23,178 nucleotides of DNA from JAVBLV01 sp031553195 (GCA_031553195.1 JAVBLV010000079.1:1-23178), one strand, 5' to 3'. Positions 1 through 8,379 are shown, numbered from the stretch's first letter. Notes: a model not told the origin generated them from the sequence alone. Translations and numbers: made by a program.

Positions 1-1997
1 GCACCACCCAAAACGGCATTATTATTGGCAAAAGTACTTTTGGTGATGTTAAGTCTTCCATTGGCATTATTTCTGTAAATGGCGCCGCCATTGGTTATTG
101 CCGTATTCGACAAAAAGCTTGAATGGTCGATGCTTAACGCAGTGTCAGAAGCTAATACGGCAATCGAATGAATGGCGCCGCCGGTCGTATTCGAGAAATT
201 GTTTTGAAATGAGACATGATTGATATTTAATTTTCCCGCATTATGAAAAATAGCGCCACCGGCATTTTGGACAACTACATTTGTTGTCACCCCATTGGCA
301 TTTCCATTGCGTATAATAAACCCATCTATTGCCGTTTCACCTCCACCGGAAACATTTACCACCACCACGTGGTAGCTATTGTCGGTATTATCGCCGGCAA
401 TTCCCCAATCACCGTCTAATATGGTTTTATAGGTGTTGACATTCCGTTGAAACTGATTATCATACCCACCAAGTAAGGTGACGTTTTTGTTAATATAGAA
501 AGATCTATCGCGACTGGTACTTGTGGTGCTTGTTCCCAACATAATGGTGGGGCGATAAACCAATCCTTCACCATTTTCCGAACCTGCCACTTTGATTGTG
601 TCTCCGGCTTTCAGGCAAGGGTTTGCCAAAACGATACTCAAATCCTTTGTCGCCAAATTGATATTATCTCCATTATTTAAAGTAGCCCCTGAAATACCAT
701 CCACATACCAAGTTGTATTTCCTGTACAAGCAGGCCATTTCCAGTCAATTTCTATAGCGCCCATTTCGGCCGCATCGTCAAAAACACGAATATACCCCCG
801 CTGATCAGTGGAACTCGTGTCTACTAAAGAAGCATTTGCTGCCGGAATTTTGTTGTGAGCAAAACCCAGTCTCACAGGCATCAAAGCTCTGGCGCTCCCG
901 CCGTAATGATCTAATTCAGAAGTTCCATCGGCCGCCATTTTGTGAAAAATATTTTCGGCATTATTATCTGCTATGGATACATTGCCTGTTCCGGCCAACG
1001 TTTGATTCCTTACAAGGTTATAGATTGCGCCATTGCTGGTTGTGTAAGGATTAAACACCTCGCTGTTAATGCCGGTTCCATTTCCATAAATAAGGTTTCC
1101 TTTCAGCTCTTTGACAACGCCCGTTCCACTTGCATAGTAAATAGCATTCCCTATGTTGGTAGATGCTGTATTTCCGTTAAACGTACAATAGGCTATTTTG
1201 GACGAAGAAGCTACTGTTGAATTCAGGTAAATCGCACCTCCGCCACCACTCGTTGCCGTATTTTTGCTGAAAGTGGTATTGACAATCCAGTTAAAACCGG
1301 CTGCACCGCCGGTGATAGAATAAATAGCGCCGCCTAATCCGGCTTTATTTTGTACAAAAAGAGTTTGGCTAATAATAGAAGAACCCCCAACGGAAGAGCC
1401 GTTATATATGGCGCCACCATTGCCTGTAGCGGTATTGTTTGTAAAAGTTGTGTTGGATACAGTCAAAGAAGCAATGGCTTTAACATATATACCGGCTCCA
1501 TTATTTCTTTCAATAGCCGAAACCGTGGTTGTTGCATCGGCATTTCCATTTTGTATGGTAAACCCGTCGATCGCAGCCGACTTTCCTGCGGCTTCGATGG
1601 CTATCACATGGTAACTATTGTCGGCAGTACTCCCGTTTGCACCCAAATCACCATCAAGGTTTGTGGTATATAGATATATATCTCTTTCATTGAACTCTGG
1701 ATTGTATCCACCCAGCAAGACAATGCCTTTGGTAATGTAGAAGGAATTGTCGCGGGCAGTTGTTCCACCGGGCAACATTTGTGCCGGTCGGTAGGTTCCC
1801 ACAGCTACTTTGATGGTGTCAGAATCAAGCGCTGCCGCAAGGGCTAAATCCAAGTTGACAAAAGCGTCTGCCGGACTGGTTCCGTTATTATTTCCTTGTG
1901 CCGCATGATTCACGTACCATGTGGTTTGTGCTTGCAAAGTAGCGCCAAAAAGCAGGCCAAAGATTAGGATAAATGCAAGAATAATAAAGTTTTTCAT
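1..1997 (-). CDS. Large secreted right-handed beta-helix (polymorphic-membrane-protein-like) surface protein, partial
   Basis: The reading frame is open from ATG at 1997-1995 to the left edge, giving 665 complete codons and no stop, so the C-terminus is outside the window. Residues 1-23 form a signal peptide ending LQAQ. The mature part is rich in GGAIY, NNTA and DGFTIQNGNA-like repeats, typical of parallel beta-helix or Pmp-type proteins. It contains two long homologous units. Each starts TTWYV (residues 25 and 428) and runs through an IKVA..YRP segment, SFYI, LLGGY, LDGD, NSYHV and DGF.I.NGNA. The repeat period is 403 codons. A DDAAEMGAIE motif, as found at choice-of-anchor Q boundaries, separates the units. 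This fold usually serves in adhesion or surface polysaccharide contact; that role is inferred from the fold. Whether it ends in a T9SS sorting domain cannot be seen. A good -7/-33 promoter match lies about 300 bases upstream. Confidence 0.85.
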   Translation of the reverse strand, partial: MKNFIILAFILIFGLLFGATLQAQTTWYVNHAAQGNNNGTSPADAFVNLDLALAAALDSDTIKVAVGTYRPAQMLPGGTTARDNSFYITKGIVLLGGYNPEFNERDIYLYTTNLDGDLGANGSTADNSYHVIAIEAAGKSAAIDGFTIQNGNADATTTVSAIERNNGAGIYVKAIASLTVSNTTFTNNTATGNGGAIYNGSSVGGSSIISQTLFVQNKAGLGGAIYSITGGAAGFNWIVNTTFSKNTATSGGGGAIYLNSTVASSSKIAYCTFNGNTASTNIGNAIYYASGTGVVKELKGNLIYGNGTGINSEVFNPYTTSNGAIYNLVRNQTLAGTGNVSIADNNAENIFHKMAADGTSELDHYGGSARALMPVRLGFAHNKIPAANASLVDTSSTDQRGYIRVFDDAAEMGAIEIDWKWPACTGNTTWYVDGISGATLNNGDNINLATKDLSIVLANPCLKAGDTIKVAGSENGEGLVYRPTIMLGTSTTSTSRDRSFYINKNVTLLGGYDNQFQRNVNTYKTILDGDWGIAGDNTDNSYHVVVVNVSGGGETAIDGFIIRNGNANGVTTNVVVQNAGGAIFHNAGKLNINHVSFQNNFSNTTGGAIHSIAVLASDTALSIDHSSFLSNTAITNGGAIYRNNANGRLNITKSTFANNNAVLGG

Positions 1998-2613
1998 ATG
2001 GTTAGTAGGTAAAAAGTCCTCTTTCAATTGAATAATAAAACATTTAAAAAATAGATGTTGCCCAAATACATAAATATTTAACCCGCATTATTCATGGTAT
2101 TTCCATAAATTATTGAATATCGAATGCTTCAAAGATTTGGCAATACCCAAAATTGGGTGTCTATATTTTTTTGTAAAATTAGTAATTATCAACAAGTTAA
2201 TGTCTTGTCCCTATTTTGAGATGAATAATGCAGGTTAACTTTAGCATTTGTTTCAACGTTTCTTTAAGGGAAAAGTGCATATATCTATTTTTCAGTGCAA
2301 AGCTACTAAGTTTTTATATGAATCAAAACATCTATTATAAAGAATAGAAACATTATCTTTGTCTTGCTTCATTCTCTTTATTAAAATTCATATGATTTAT
2401 TTCTCTAGCAGGGTCTTTATCTGTTCGCTTTTTCACAAAATATTTTCTAATCGAAAAATTAATAACGGTACAATTAAGCTAACAATAAAATATTTAATTA
2501 TTATCTCTTTTCTTATTTTTTAATTTTTTTTATGGATTATTTTTTATAGCTATAATTATAGTTCAAACTCTGTTAAAGTTCTATTTTCATTTCTGATTTT
2601 ATTTTTTTCACTC
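1998..2613. other. AT-rich non-coding stretch
   Basis: No convincing gene is seen on either strand. The stretch holds the candidate promoter at 2298-2327 and a very AT-rich part (about 2440-2610) with homopolymeric T runs. A perfect 12-base palindrome, CTATAATTATAG, sits at 2550-2561, just past the end of the neighbouring minus-strand gene. It has no loop, so it is not a convincing terminator. Confidence 0.4.
2298..2327 (-). promoter_or_regulatory. Candidate Bacteroidota promoter for the beta-helix gene
   Basis: Read on the minus strand, TAGCTTTG (2305-2298) matches the Bacteroidota -7 consensus TAnnTTTG, and TTTG (2327-2324) lies 18 bases upstream as a -33 box. Transcription would start near 2290 and leave an untranslated leader of about 290 bases before the ATG at 1997. 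The match is by eye only. Confidence 0.4.
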
Positions 2614-2730
2614 TCAATTCTTAAACGCCACCTTTCGTTTTACCCCATCCGATGTTATCGTTAGTTGGTACAATTCACTATTCGGCGCTATTCCTAAAAA
2701 TTCCACCATTTCCGTTTCGGTAATATTGCC
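2614..2730 (-). pseudogene. In-frame 3' remainder of the small secreted gene (sorting-domain-like tail)
   Basis: Directly after the TAG the same frame reads GNITETEMVEF, then 11 residues, then LTITSDGVKRKVAFKN, and ends at TGA (2616-2614). The pattern of an acidic or hydrophobic strand, a turn, then LTITSDG..KRK ending in a basic residue plus Asn is what the last strands of a T9SS type A sorting domain look like. The M6 protease in this window ends comparably (GIYFLKIKGKDVSQQLKLVKQ, here written in part). Joined to residues 185-204 upstream, it would make one domain of about 60 residues. No separate start is visible, so this is read as a severed tail and not as its own gene. Confidence 0.6.
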
Positions 2731-3345
2731 CTAAACTTTCAGTCCCGAAGGAGCGCCGATACCGTAAGTATTATAAATATCCGCTGTTTGTTTCAATGTA
2801 ATGAAATCGGCTCCCGGGACATTTCCTGCCACATATACACGGTTCAAAGGTTCATTAATCGTTACATCTACGCTGTTCATAAAGTTACAATCGCCACCCT
2901 GCGCTATTCCGACAATATAATATGTTCCGGTTCCTACATAGCTTGGGTCGGGAACAGGCGCATTGTTGTTATCAAAATAAGAAAGCGTTAATCCGGTAGT
3001 ATCGCCGGCTGTCAGACGTAAAGCCGTTAAATCGACATTCACACTACAAACCATCGTATCAGCAAAAGCAAAGAAAATTTTCGGATAAAGGGTAATTGTT
3101 ACCGTTGAAGCGTCGCTGCAACCCTGCCCGAAAAGAGTTCCCAAAATATGGTAAGTCCCTAAAGTTGCCACACTCGAATCCTGCACAGGATTGAAATTAT
3201 TATCGTAATAAGATAATGTTAAACCCGTAATATCGCCATAACTGGTTACTTTCACGAATACAGTGAATTGGGCGAAAGATTGTGCTGTTGTAAATGCAAA
3301 AAATGCGAGAAAAACAATGATTAGGGCTATATATTTTTTTTGCAT
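2731..3345 (-). CDS. Small secreted protein with two Ig-like repeats, truncated by an in-frame TAG
   Basis: The gene codes for 204 residues. Residues 1-25 are a signal peptide (hydrophobic core, AQSFA before Q26). Two similar units follow, around residues 27-90 and 102-168. Each contains GLTLSY[YF]DNN, PV.D.S, GTY.I.G and a Cys in a G.C or GDC context, which suggests repeated Ig-like or PKD-like domains. The protein stops at a TAG (2733-2731) in the middle of a segment (residues 185-204, with ADIYNTYG) that resembles the start of a T9SS type A sorting domain. The same frame continues past the TAG for 38 codons (see 2614-2730). TAG is used as an ordinary stop by gmhA, the HAD gene and the porin gene here, so general recoding is unlikely. 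I infer a nonsense mutation in a T9SS cargo gene. A sequencing error is the other simple explanation. Confidence 0.7.
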   Translation of the reverse strand: MQKKYIALIIVFLAFFAFTTAQSFAQFTVFVKVTSYGDITGLTLSYYDNNFNPVQDSSVATLGTYHILGTLFGQGCSDASTVTITLYPKIFFAFADTMVCSVNVDLTALRLTAGDTTGLTLSYFDNNNAPVPDPSYVGTGTYYIVGIAQGGDCNFMNSVDVTINEPLNRVYVAGNVPGADFITLKQTADIYNTYGIGAPSGLKV

Positions 3346-3441
3346 ACTTATCCTTTGAGAAACTTTATAATGATCTTATTTAATAATCGTACTGTCAAAT
3401 TGCTAACCACGACGCAAAATGCGGGTTAAGAAAAAAGTTTG

Positions 3442-3471
3442 CAAAGGTACACATATTTTTTATTCCGTAAA
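3442..3471 (-). promoter_or_regulatory. Candidate Bacteroidota promoter for the small secreted gene
   Basis: On the minus strand, TACCTTTG (3449-3442) matches TAnnTTTG exactly, with a weaker -33 box TTTA (3471-3468) 18 bases upstream. It would give a leader of about 90 bases before the ATG at 3345. Confidence 0.4.
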
Positions 3472-4104
3472 TTATAATGCTTTTCTTCCATTCTCTTCTT
3501 TTCTTCCCCTTTTCTTTATTTTAATAACGTTTTAAATATCAGATTTTTAAGTTTTTACTTATCCAAAAAGAATGGAAATCTATTATCTCCCATTTTATAA
3601 TTTGTCATTTTCAATTTAACATAGAATTTTATATAATTTCTATTCAAATATATAATTTACATTTGATTTTATAAATATCGAGAAAGTAAAAATAAGGTAA
3701 GGATTTTCAGAAAGGAAATTTTGTTTTAATTGAATATATAGGATCGGCGATGTATCATATAAATGGATAAACCTTTATTTAAATTGATTACCAACATCCT
3801 AAACTATTTTAAAATATTAACTATCCGGCAATTAGAGTTTATATCGAACAACAAGCAGAAAACATATTAAATCTCAGAAAAACAATCATTTATACAGTTT
3901 TCAATAGCTTGATTCGGTATAATATTCTGTATTTTCAGAGAAATTTTATACTATATTTGTTCTGTTTTCGTTAAGGAGAGGTGATTCGGTAAATCCGGTA
4001 AAATGATTATTTTTGCACGGTATTCGAATGTAAGCTAAGGAGTTTAAACATTAAATAACCAAGAAATAAGGGATGTAAAATCAATTACAAAATAACGTCC
4101 TAAT

Positions 4105-4112
4105 TATCTTTG
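4105..4112 (+). promoter_or_regulatory. Candidate -7 box for the M6 protease gene
   Basis: TATCTTTG matches the Bacteroidota -7 consensus TAnnTTTG and lies 22 bases before the ATG, implying a very short leader. No clear TTTG -33 box is present at the expected distance. The competing match at 4008-4015 has a TTCG 19 bases upstream and would give a leader of about 110 bases. Confidence 0.3.
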
Positions 4113-4134
4113 ACCTAAGAAAACTAAATTTGCC

Positions 4135-7041
4135 ATGAAAAAAATAACGACTCTCTTTCTATTGATTTTCGCAGGACTATTTGGGACCGTTTCGGCGGCT
4201 TACCTAAAGAATAGCCCCGTAACAGTGTTGCAACCCGATGGAACCGAACTTCATTGCTTTGTTACCGGAGACGAATTCTACAATTGGATGCACGATGCAA
4301 ATGGTTTCACCATCATGCAGCATCCTCAAACAGGATATTATGTTTATGCTCAGAAACAAGGGGATAGCTTAATCGTAACAAATTTTATTGCCGGCAACGT
4401 CAATCCTGCAAATACCGGACTAAAGCCTTATTTGAATATTTCCGCCGAAAAAATGGAAGCCAAAAGGAACTATGCTCTTAGTCTTATTCCTCTGGATTCC
4501 AAGAAGGAAGTTTATGCAAAAAGTTTGAATTTAAAGACTCAAAATACATTAAACAATATTGTAATATATATTCGTTTTTCCGATCAAGTCGAATACACAA
4601 AAGATACAACTTATTATTGGAGCATGTTTAACAACTTGTCGCCGGAAGTTTCTTCCATGCTCCGTTTTTTTCAAGCCACATCATACAACAAGTTGAATGT
4701 TATCAGTCATTTTTATCCTAAACCCAGTTCTCAGACGGTCGTATCTTATCAGGATACATATCCTCGATCATATTATTTGCCATACAATGCCAACTCCAAT
4801 CCAAATGGTTATGCGGGTTACGAGAGTACGTCCAGAAAAGAAGCGATGCTTAAACGGGCTATTCAGTATGTAACCTCCCAAATACCTGCAAATTTGAATT
4901 TAGACTACAATGGGGACGGAAATGTGGATAATATCTGCTTTATTGTTAGGGGTGCAACAGGAGTATGGTCTGATTTGTTATGGCCGCACCGTTCTTCTTT
5001 ATATTACGAATCTGTATCCATCAACGGATCCCGAGTAAAAGACTATAACTTCCAACTGGAAGAACACTTAAATGAGAATCAATCAAGTGTTTTATGCCAT
5101 GAGATGTTTCATACATTCGGGGCCCCCGATCTGTATAAATATTCTGATAGCCCAGGCGTTCCTGTGGGAACATGGGATTTGATGGCGACCAATACCCGTA
5201 TTCCGCAATCTATGTGCGCTTATCTTAAATATAAATGCGTCCGGTGGATTGACCAAATTCCGGAAATCACAAAAAATGGAGTTTATACCCTAAAAACTGT
5301 TTGGAATGAAGACAAATGTATTTATAAAATTAAGTCTCCCAACAGTTCTACCGAATATTTTACCATTGAATACAGAAATAAAGAATCTCATTTCTTTGAC
5401 CAAGGAATATCAGGTTCCGGTTTGCTTATTTATAGGATCAATTCATCTGTAGATGGAAATTTAAGAAATTCAACCAATGAAATCTATGTTTTCAGGCCCA
5501 ACGCGACCAATGACGACACGGAAGGAAGTATAAACGACGCCGTTTTTTCCGCTGATAAAGGTCGGACGGAATTTAATAATAATACCAATCCCACTTGCTT
5601 TTTATCCAATGGACAAGCCGGCGGAATTCATATTCGAAATATTAGCGAAATCGGCGACTCTATGACATTTGAGGTGGTGTTTCCAACCGTCGCTTCTCCG
5701 GATTTCACCGCGTCAAATACTGTGATTACTCCGGGTTGCAGCATAGACTTTTCTAATTTAACAAGCGGTTATGCTGATAGTTATTTGTGGACATTCGAAG
5801 GGGCGACTGTTCCGACTTCGACAGATAAAAACCCTGCCGGCATTGTATATAATACGCCTGGTTCATATAAAGTCAAACTGCTTGTTCGTAACGAGTATGG
5901 GGAGAATACTATGGAAAAAAACAGTTATATTGTAGTTACTTCTCAAGCTCCCAATATTACGATGAGCGTTTCTGATAGTATCGGTTGTTCTTTGGATACG
6001 ATTCAATTTTTCGGAAATGCGGATGGCTGTCCCCAATCATGGTCATGGAGTTTTTCTCCTAATACTTATACTTTTGTAGGAGGCACTTCCGCCTCGTCTC
6101 AGAATCCTAAAGTCTTTTTCAACAATAATACCACTTATTCAGTCTCCCTAACCGTCGCCAATGCTAACGGCAGCAATGCCGCTACAAAATCAAATATTGT
6201 TTCGATCGGAGGACGCGCCCTTTCGGGGAACAGTACCGTCGAAAGCTTTGACGACTCGTATTCTATTAGCGACATAGAAAACAAAGGTTGGTCGTTTTTT
6301 GCAGAAAGGAACGCTCAACCTTGGGAGTTGTTTGAAATAAACACCGGCCAAAAAATCGAACGGTTCATCGGAGTCAAGCTTATCAAGTCCGGTTCGGATA
6401 CGAAAAAAAAGAGTTGGATCATAAGTCCTTCATATAAATTGGACAATGACTATGTTTTATCGTTCCATCATTCTTATTGTTATAGAACAATTTATTCAGA
6501 AACCGATTCATTGAATATTTATATTACAACCGATTGCGGCGAAAACTGGACGCTATTGAATGCTTATGGAGACAACAAAGACAGAAGTTTTGTCACCCAT
6601 TCCGATTCCTACTCCTCTTTTATTCCAACTACAGACGCAGATTGGTGTAAAGATAATTGCATCCAAATTGATTTATCCGGTTATAAGGGGAGCGAATCTG
6701 TTAAATTTAAATTCGAAGTTGTCCGCTATAGCGGGAATAATCTGTTCTTGGACGATATTACAATTAAAAAGAAATCCGGCATTCCGAACGCCCCTAAAGA
6801 AGATCCGTATATAGTTCTGTACCCCAATCCAAATAAAGGAATATTTACTATTCTTTCCCGCGACAAAAAAATTCAAAACGCAGAATTAACAATCTATAAT
6901 ATAGAGGGAGGCGTGACTTATAAATCTATTCTAAAGGGAGAAAAAAATGAATTTAACCTTTCTTACCTGCCTAGCGGAATTTATTTTCTGAAAATAAAAG
7001 GAAAAGACGTTTCACAGCAACTTAAACTTGTAAAACAATAA
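4135..7041 (+). CDS. Secreted M6-family zinc metalloprotease with PKD, jelly-roll and T9SS sorting domains
   Basis: The gene codes for 968 residues. Residues 1-21 are a signal peptide. The M6 (immune inhibitor A-like) catalytic region spans roughly 130-440: HEMFH at 322-326 provides the zinc-binding and catalytic residues (H322, E323, H326), followed by FGAPD (D332) and WDLMA at 348-351 as a Met-turn-like segment. A DYNGDGNVDN calcium-loop-like motif lies at 258-266. Two PKD-like domains follow (about 522-600 and 605-690, with SYLWTF and SWSWSF cores), then a jelly-roll or choice-of-anchor J-like region (about 700-885, with SWIISPSYKL). The C-terminus (about 890-968) is a T9SS type A sorting domain with LYPNPNKG and GIYFLKI. 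I infer export through Sec, then T9SS release or anchoring at the surface as a protein-degrading enzyme. It appears monocistronic, with a hairpin terminator after it. Confidence 0.93.
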   Translation: MKKITTLFLLIFAGLFGTVSAAYLKNSPVTVLQPDGTELHCFVTGDEFYNWMHDANGFTIMQHPQTGYYVYAQKQGDSLIVTNFIAGNVNPANTGLKPYLNISAEKMEAKRNYALSLIPLDSKKEVYAKSLNLKTQNTLNNIVIYIRFSDQVEYTKDTTYYWSMFNNLSPEVSSMLRFFQATSYNKLNVISHFYPKPSSQTVVSYQDTYPRSYYLPYNANSNPNGYAGYESTSRKEAMLKRAIQYVTSQIPANLNLDYNGDGNVDNICFIVRGATGVWSDLLWPHRSSLYYESVSINGSRVKDYNFQLEEHLNENQSSVLCHEMFHTFGAPDLYKYSDSPGVPVGTWDLMATNTRIPQSMCAYLKYKCVRWIDQIPEITKNGVYTLKTVWNEDKCIYKIKSPNSSTEYFTIEYRNKESHFFDQGISGSGLLIYRINSSVDGNLRNSTNEIYVFRPNATNDDTEGSINDAVFSADKGRTEFNNNTNPTCFLSNGQAGGIHIRNISEIGDSMTFEVVFPTVASPDFTASNTVITPGCSIDFSNLTSGYADSYLWTFEGATVPTSTDKNPAGIVYNTPGSYKVKLLVRNEYGENTMEKNSYIVVTSQAPNITMSVSDSIGCSLDTIQFFGNADGCPQSWSWSFSPNTYTFVGGTSASSQNPKVFFNNNTTYSVSLTVANANGSNAATKSNIVSIGGRALSGNSTVESFDDSYSISDIENKGWSFFAERNAQPWELFEINTGQKIERFIGVKLIKSGSDTKKKSWIISPSYKLDNDYVLSFHHSYCYRTIYSETDSLNIYITTDCGENWTLLNAYGDNKDRSFVTHSDSYSSFIPTTDADWCKDNCIQIDLSGYKGSESVKFKFEVVRYSGNNLFLDDITIKKKSGIPNAPKEDPYIVLYPNPNKGIFTILSRDKKIQNAELTIYNIEGGVTYKSILKGEKNEFNLSYLPSGIYFLKIKGKDVSQQLKLVKQ

Positions 7042-7055
7042 TTGATAGATTACGT

Positions 7056-7096
7056 AAGGGCTGAATAAAAAATATACTTCAGCCCTTTGTTTTATT
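7056..7096 (+). terminator. Rho-independent terminator of the M6 protease gene
   Basis: A perfect 10-bp stem (AAGGGCTGAA at 7056-7065 with TTCAGCCCTT at 7078-7087) and a 12-base loop are followed by a T-rich run (TGTTTTATT). It starts 14 bases after the stop codon. Confidence 0.8.
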
Positions 7097-7180
7097 CTAT
7101 AAACTAACGATCGTCCGGGCGATATAGCAAGAATACATAAAATCTGAATCTAAAAATATGACGGCGCTTCATAAAAACGG

Positions 7181-7351
7181 CTGAAATACTCATCATTAGC
7201 GATTTTTTTGTTATTTTCTACCCACTTGCTTGCTCAACAGAAAGAAATTATCAATCATCAGGCAATTCATTTTCAATTAAAAGATAAAAAGAGTCCAGTA
7301 GACTTTATTGATATAGATACGGTTCTCAACGAAAAGGTTTCTAGCGAATAA
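7181..7351 (+). pseudogene. Relic of an exported-protein gene (signal peptide and mature N-terminus)
   Basis: A frame of 56 codons reads LKYSSLAIFLLFSTHLLAQQ, then about 32 residues (including HFQLKDKKSPVDFIDIDTV), and ends at TAA (7349-7351). The first 20 residues are a textbook Sec signal peptide with an LLAQ cleavage site, which is unlikely by chance. The expected ATG is CTG (7181-7183), and an in-frame TAA lies 9 bases before it. The frame stops abruptly after VLNEKVSSE. I read this as the decayed 5' end of a secreted-protein gene, cut off before any domain could be recognised. A short exported peptide starting at CTG is possible but less likely. No promoter is evident between the terminator at 7056-7096 and this frame. 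Confidence 0.5.
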
Positions 7352-7370
7352 GAAATTATTTGTTTGATCG

Positions 7371-7401
7371 CTTGTTATTTCATGAAAAAAACGTAACTTT
7401 G
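7371..7401 (+). promoter_or_regulatory. Promoter of rplU-rpmA
   Basis: TAACTTTG (7394-7401) matches TAnnTTTG, and CTTG (7371-7374) lies 19 bases upstream as a -33 box. The predicted start is about 35 bases before the rplU ATG. Confidence 0.55.
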
Positions 7402-7444
7402 CAACCCATTTGCAGAATACTTAATCACATAACAAAAAATTGAA

Positions 7445-7753
7445 ATGTACGCAATAGTAGAAATTAAGGGAAAGCAATTCAAGGTACAAAAAGATCAAAA
7501 GATATTTGTAAATCGTCTTCAGGCAGAAGAAGGTTCGCAGGTTACTTTCGACACCGTGATGCTTAAAGACAATGATGGCGTTATTGAAGTGGGCGTTCCT
7601 TCTATTCAGGGAGCTCAGGTAAACGCTACTGTTTTAAAACATTTGAAAGGCGATAAAGTACTCGTTTTTCATAAGAAGAGAAGAAAAGGTTATCAAAAGA
7701 TGAATGGTCATAGAGACTATTTAACTCAAATAAAGATTGATACCATTCTATAA
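7445..7753 (+). CDS. rplU: Large-subunit ribosomal protein bL21
   Basis: The gene codes for 102 residues, the usual length for bL21. Characteristic parts are visible: MYAIVEIKGKQFKV at the start, a central GVPSIQGAQV strand, and the basic KRRKGYQKMNGHRDYLTQIKI segment near the C-terminus (given in part) that contacts 23S rRNA. It is followed after 37 bases by rpmA, the usual bacterial order. It has its own promoter and shares a terminator with rpmA at 8085-8123. Confidence 0.98.
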   Translation: MYAIVEIKGKQFKVQKDQKIFVNRLQAEEGSQVTFDTVMLKDNDGVIEVGVPSIQGAQVNATVLKHLKGDKVLVFHKKRRKGYQKMNGHRDYLTQIKIDTIL

Positions 7754-7790
7754 GTTTAATATATTTTTAACCCTTTAAAATAAGTATAAA

Positions 7791-8057
7791 ATGGCTCATA
7801 AGAAAGGTGTCGGTAGTTCGAACAACGGTAGAGAATCACATAGCAAGCGTTTAGGCGTGAAAATTTTTGGCGGTCAGGGATGTATTGCAGGAAATATTAT
7901 TGTGCGTCAAAGAGGAACCGTGCATAATCCAGGTAAAAATGTAGGCATAGGTAAAGATCATACGCTATTTGCCTTAACAGACGGGGTTGTGAAATTCTCC
8001 AAAGGAAAACAAGATAGGTCTTATGTATCGGTTGTTCCTGTTGAAAATTTAGCTTAA
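7791..8057 (+). CDS. rpmA: Large-subunit ribosomal protein bL27
   Basis: The gene codes for 88 residues. The N-terminus MAHKKGVGSSNNGRESHSKR is the flexible arm that reaches the peptidyl-transferase centre, and it starts directly with AHKKG. There is no Firmicutes-type N-terminal extension needing cleavage. IVRQRGT and GKDHTLFALTDG are conserved bL27 motifs. It is cotranscribed with rplU and ends 27 bases before the terminator stem. Confidence 0.98.
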   Translation: MAHKKGVGSSNNGRESHSKRLGVKIFGGQGCIAGNIIVRQRGTVHNPGKNVGIGKDHTLFALTDGVVKFSKGKQDRSYVSVVPVENLA

Positions 8058-8084
8058 TAAAATTTTAGAAGTTTTCTATAAAGG

Positions 8085-8123
8085 ATCTCTCGTGTGTTCT
8101 CCATACGGGAGATTTTCTTTTTT
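8085..8123 (+). terminator. Terminator of rplU-rpmA
   Basis: A 12-bp stem (ATCTCTCGTGTG at 8085-8096 against CATACGGGAGAT at 8102-8113, with two T-G wobble positions) and a 5-base loop are followed by TTTTCTTTTTTG. The MITE-like repeat starts only a few bases later. Confidence 0.75.
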
Positions 8124-8129
8124 GTCTCA

Positions 8130-8287
8130 GAGGTTGTTTAAAAATTTTTCCAGGAAGTATTTCGGGTCTAAAAATGCGCTTTTTGTCGGAATTTTACCCA
8201 ATAGCGCTACTATTCTTGAAAAATCCCGCCTGCAAAATTGCTATTTTTATCTCTCAAAATCTTTTCCATAAAAATTTAAACAACCTC
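8130..8287 (+). repeat. MITE-like long-palindrome element, copy 1
   Basis: The element is 158 bases, with terminal inverted repeats GAGGTTGTTTAAA and TTTAAACAACCTC. The two halves are imperfect reverse complements over almost their whole length and meet at AATAGCGCTACTATT near the middle. It is strongly similar to 21253-21412 and 22790-22949, in the same orientation. TCA flanks both ends (8127-8129 and 8288-8290), a possible 3-base target duplication. It has single-base length differences from the other copies (shorter T runs near 8185 and 8200), so no reading frame is shared across all copies. I call it a non-autonomous mobile element, or a dispersed hairpin repeat, from structure alone. Confidence 0.75.
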
Positions 8288-8311
8288 TCACTGTATATTA
8301 TTTTCTTTTTG

Positions 8312-8319
8312 TATTTTTG
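8312..8319 (+). promoter_or_regulatory. Candidate -7 box for the ABC permease gene
   Basis: TATTTTTG matches TAnnTTTG, 60 bases before the ATG. A -33 box would fall at about 8288-8293, right at the end of MITE copy 1. Only a weak CTG is there. The element therefore supplies or borders the upstream half of this promoter. Confidence 0.35.
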
Positions 8320-8379
8320 AATTATAATTAAAGAGATAATCATTGGTGGATAGCGTTTCCCCAATTTTTGATTTAATCC

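Larger units (their letters stand above)
3346..4134. other. AT-rich divergent intergenic region with several -7 promoter matches
   Basis: About 790 bases lie between divergently transcribed secreted-protein genes, and no coding region is supported. Besides the minus-strand promoter at 3442-3471, plus-strand TAnnTTTG matches occur at 3952-3959 (TATATTTG), 4008-4015 (TATTTTTG) and 4105-4112 (TATCTTTG). A short GATTCGGTA word occurs twice (near 3911 and 3983). Nothing else is recognised. Confidence 0.4.

Noticed and set aside
592..1673. Several plus-strand frames of 68-107 codons within 1-1997
   Set aside because: They lie antisense to the open minus-strand beta-helix frame, which has a signal peptide and coherent repeats.
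2731..2733. Stop-codon reassignment of TAG as an explanation for the split gene
   Set aside because: gmhA, the HAD phosphatase and the porin gene in this window all end naturally at TAG.
2788..2991. A 67-codon plus-strand frame
   Set aside because: It is antisense to the Ig-like repeat gene and shows no protein-like features of its own.
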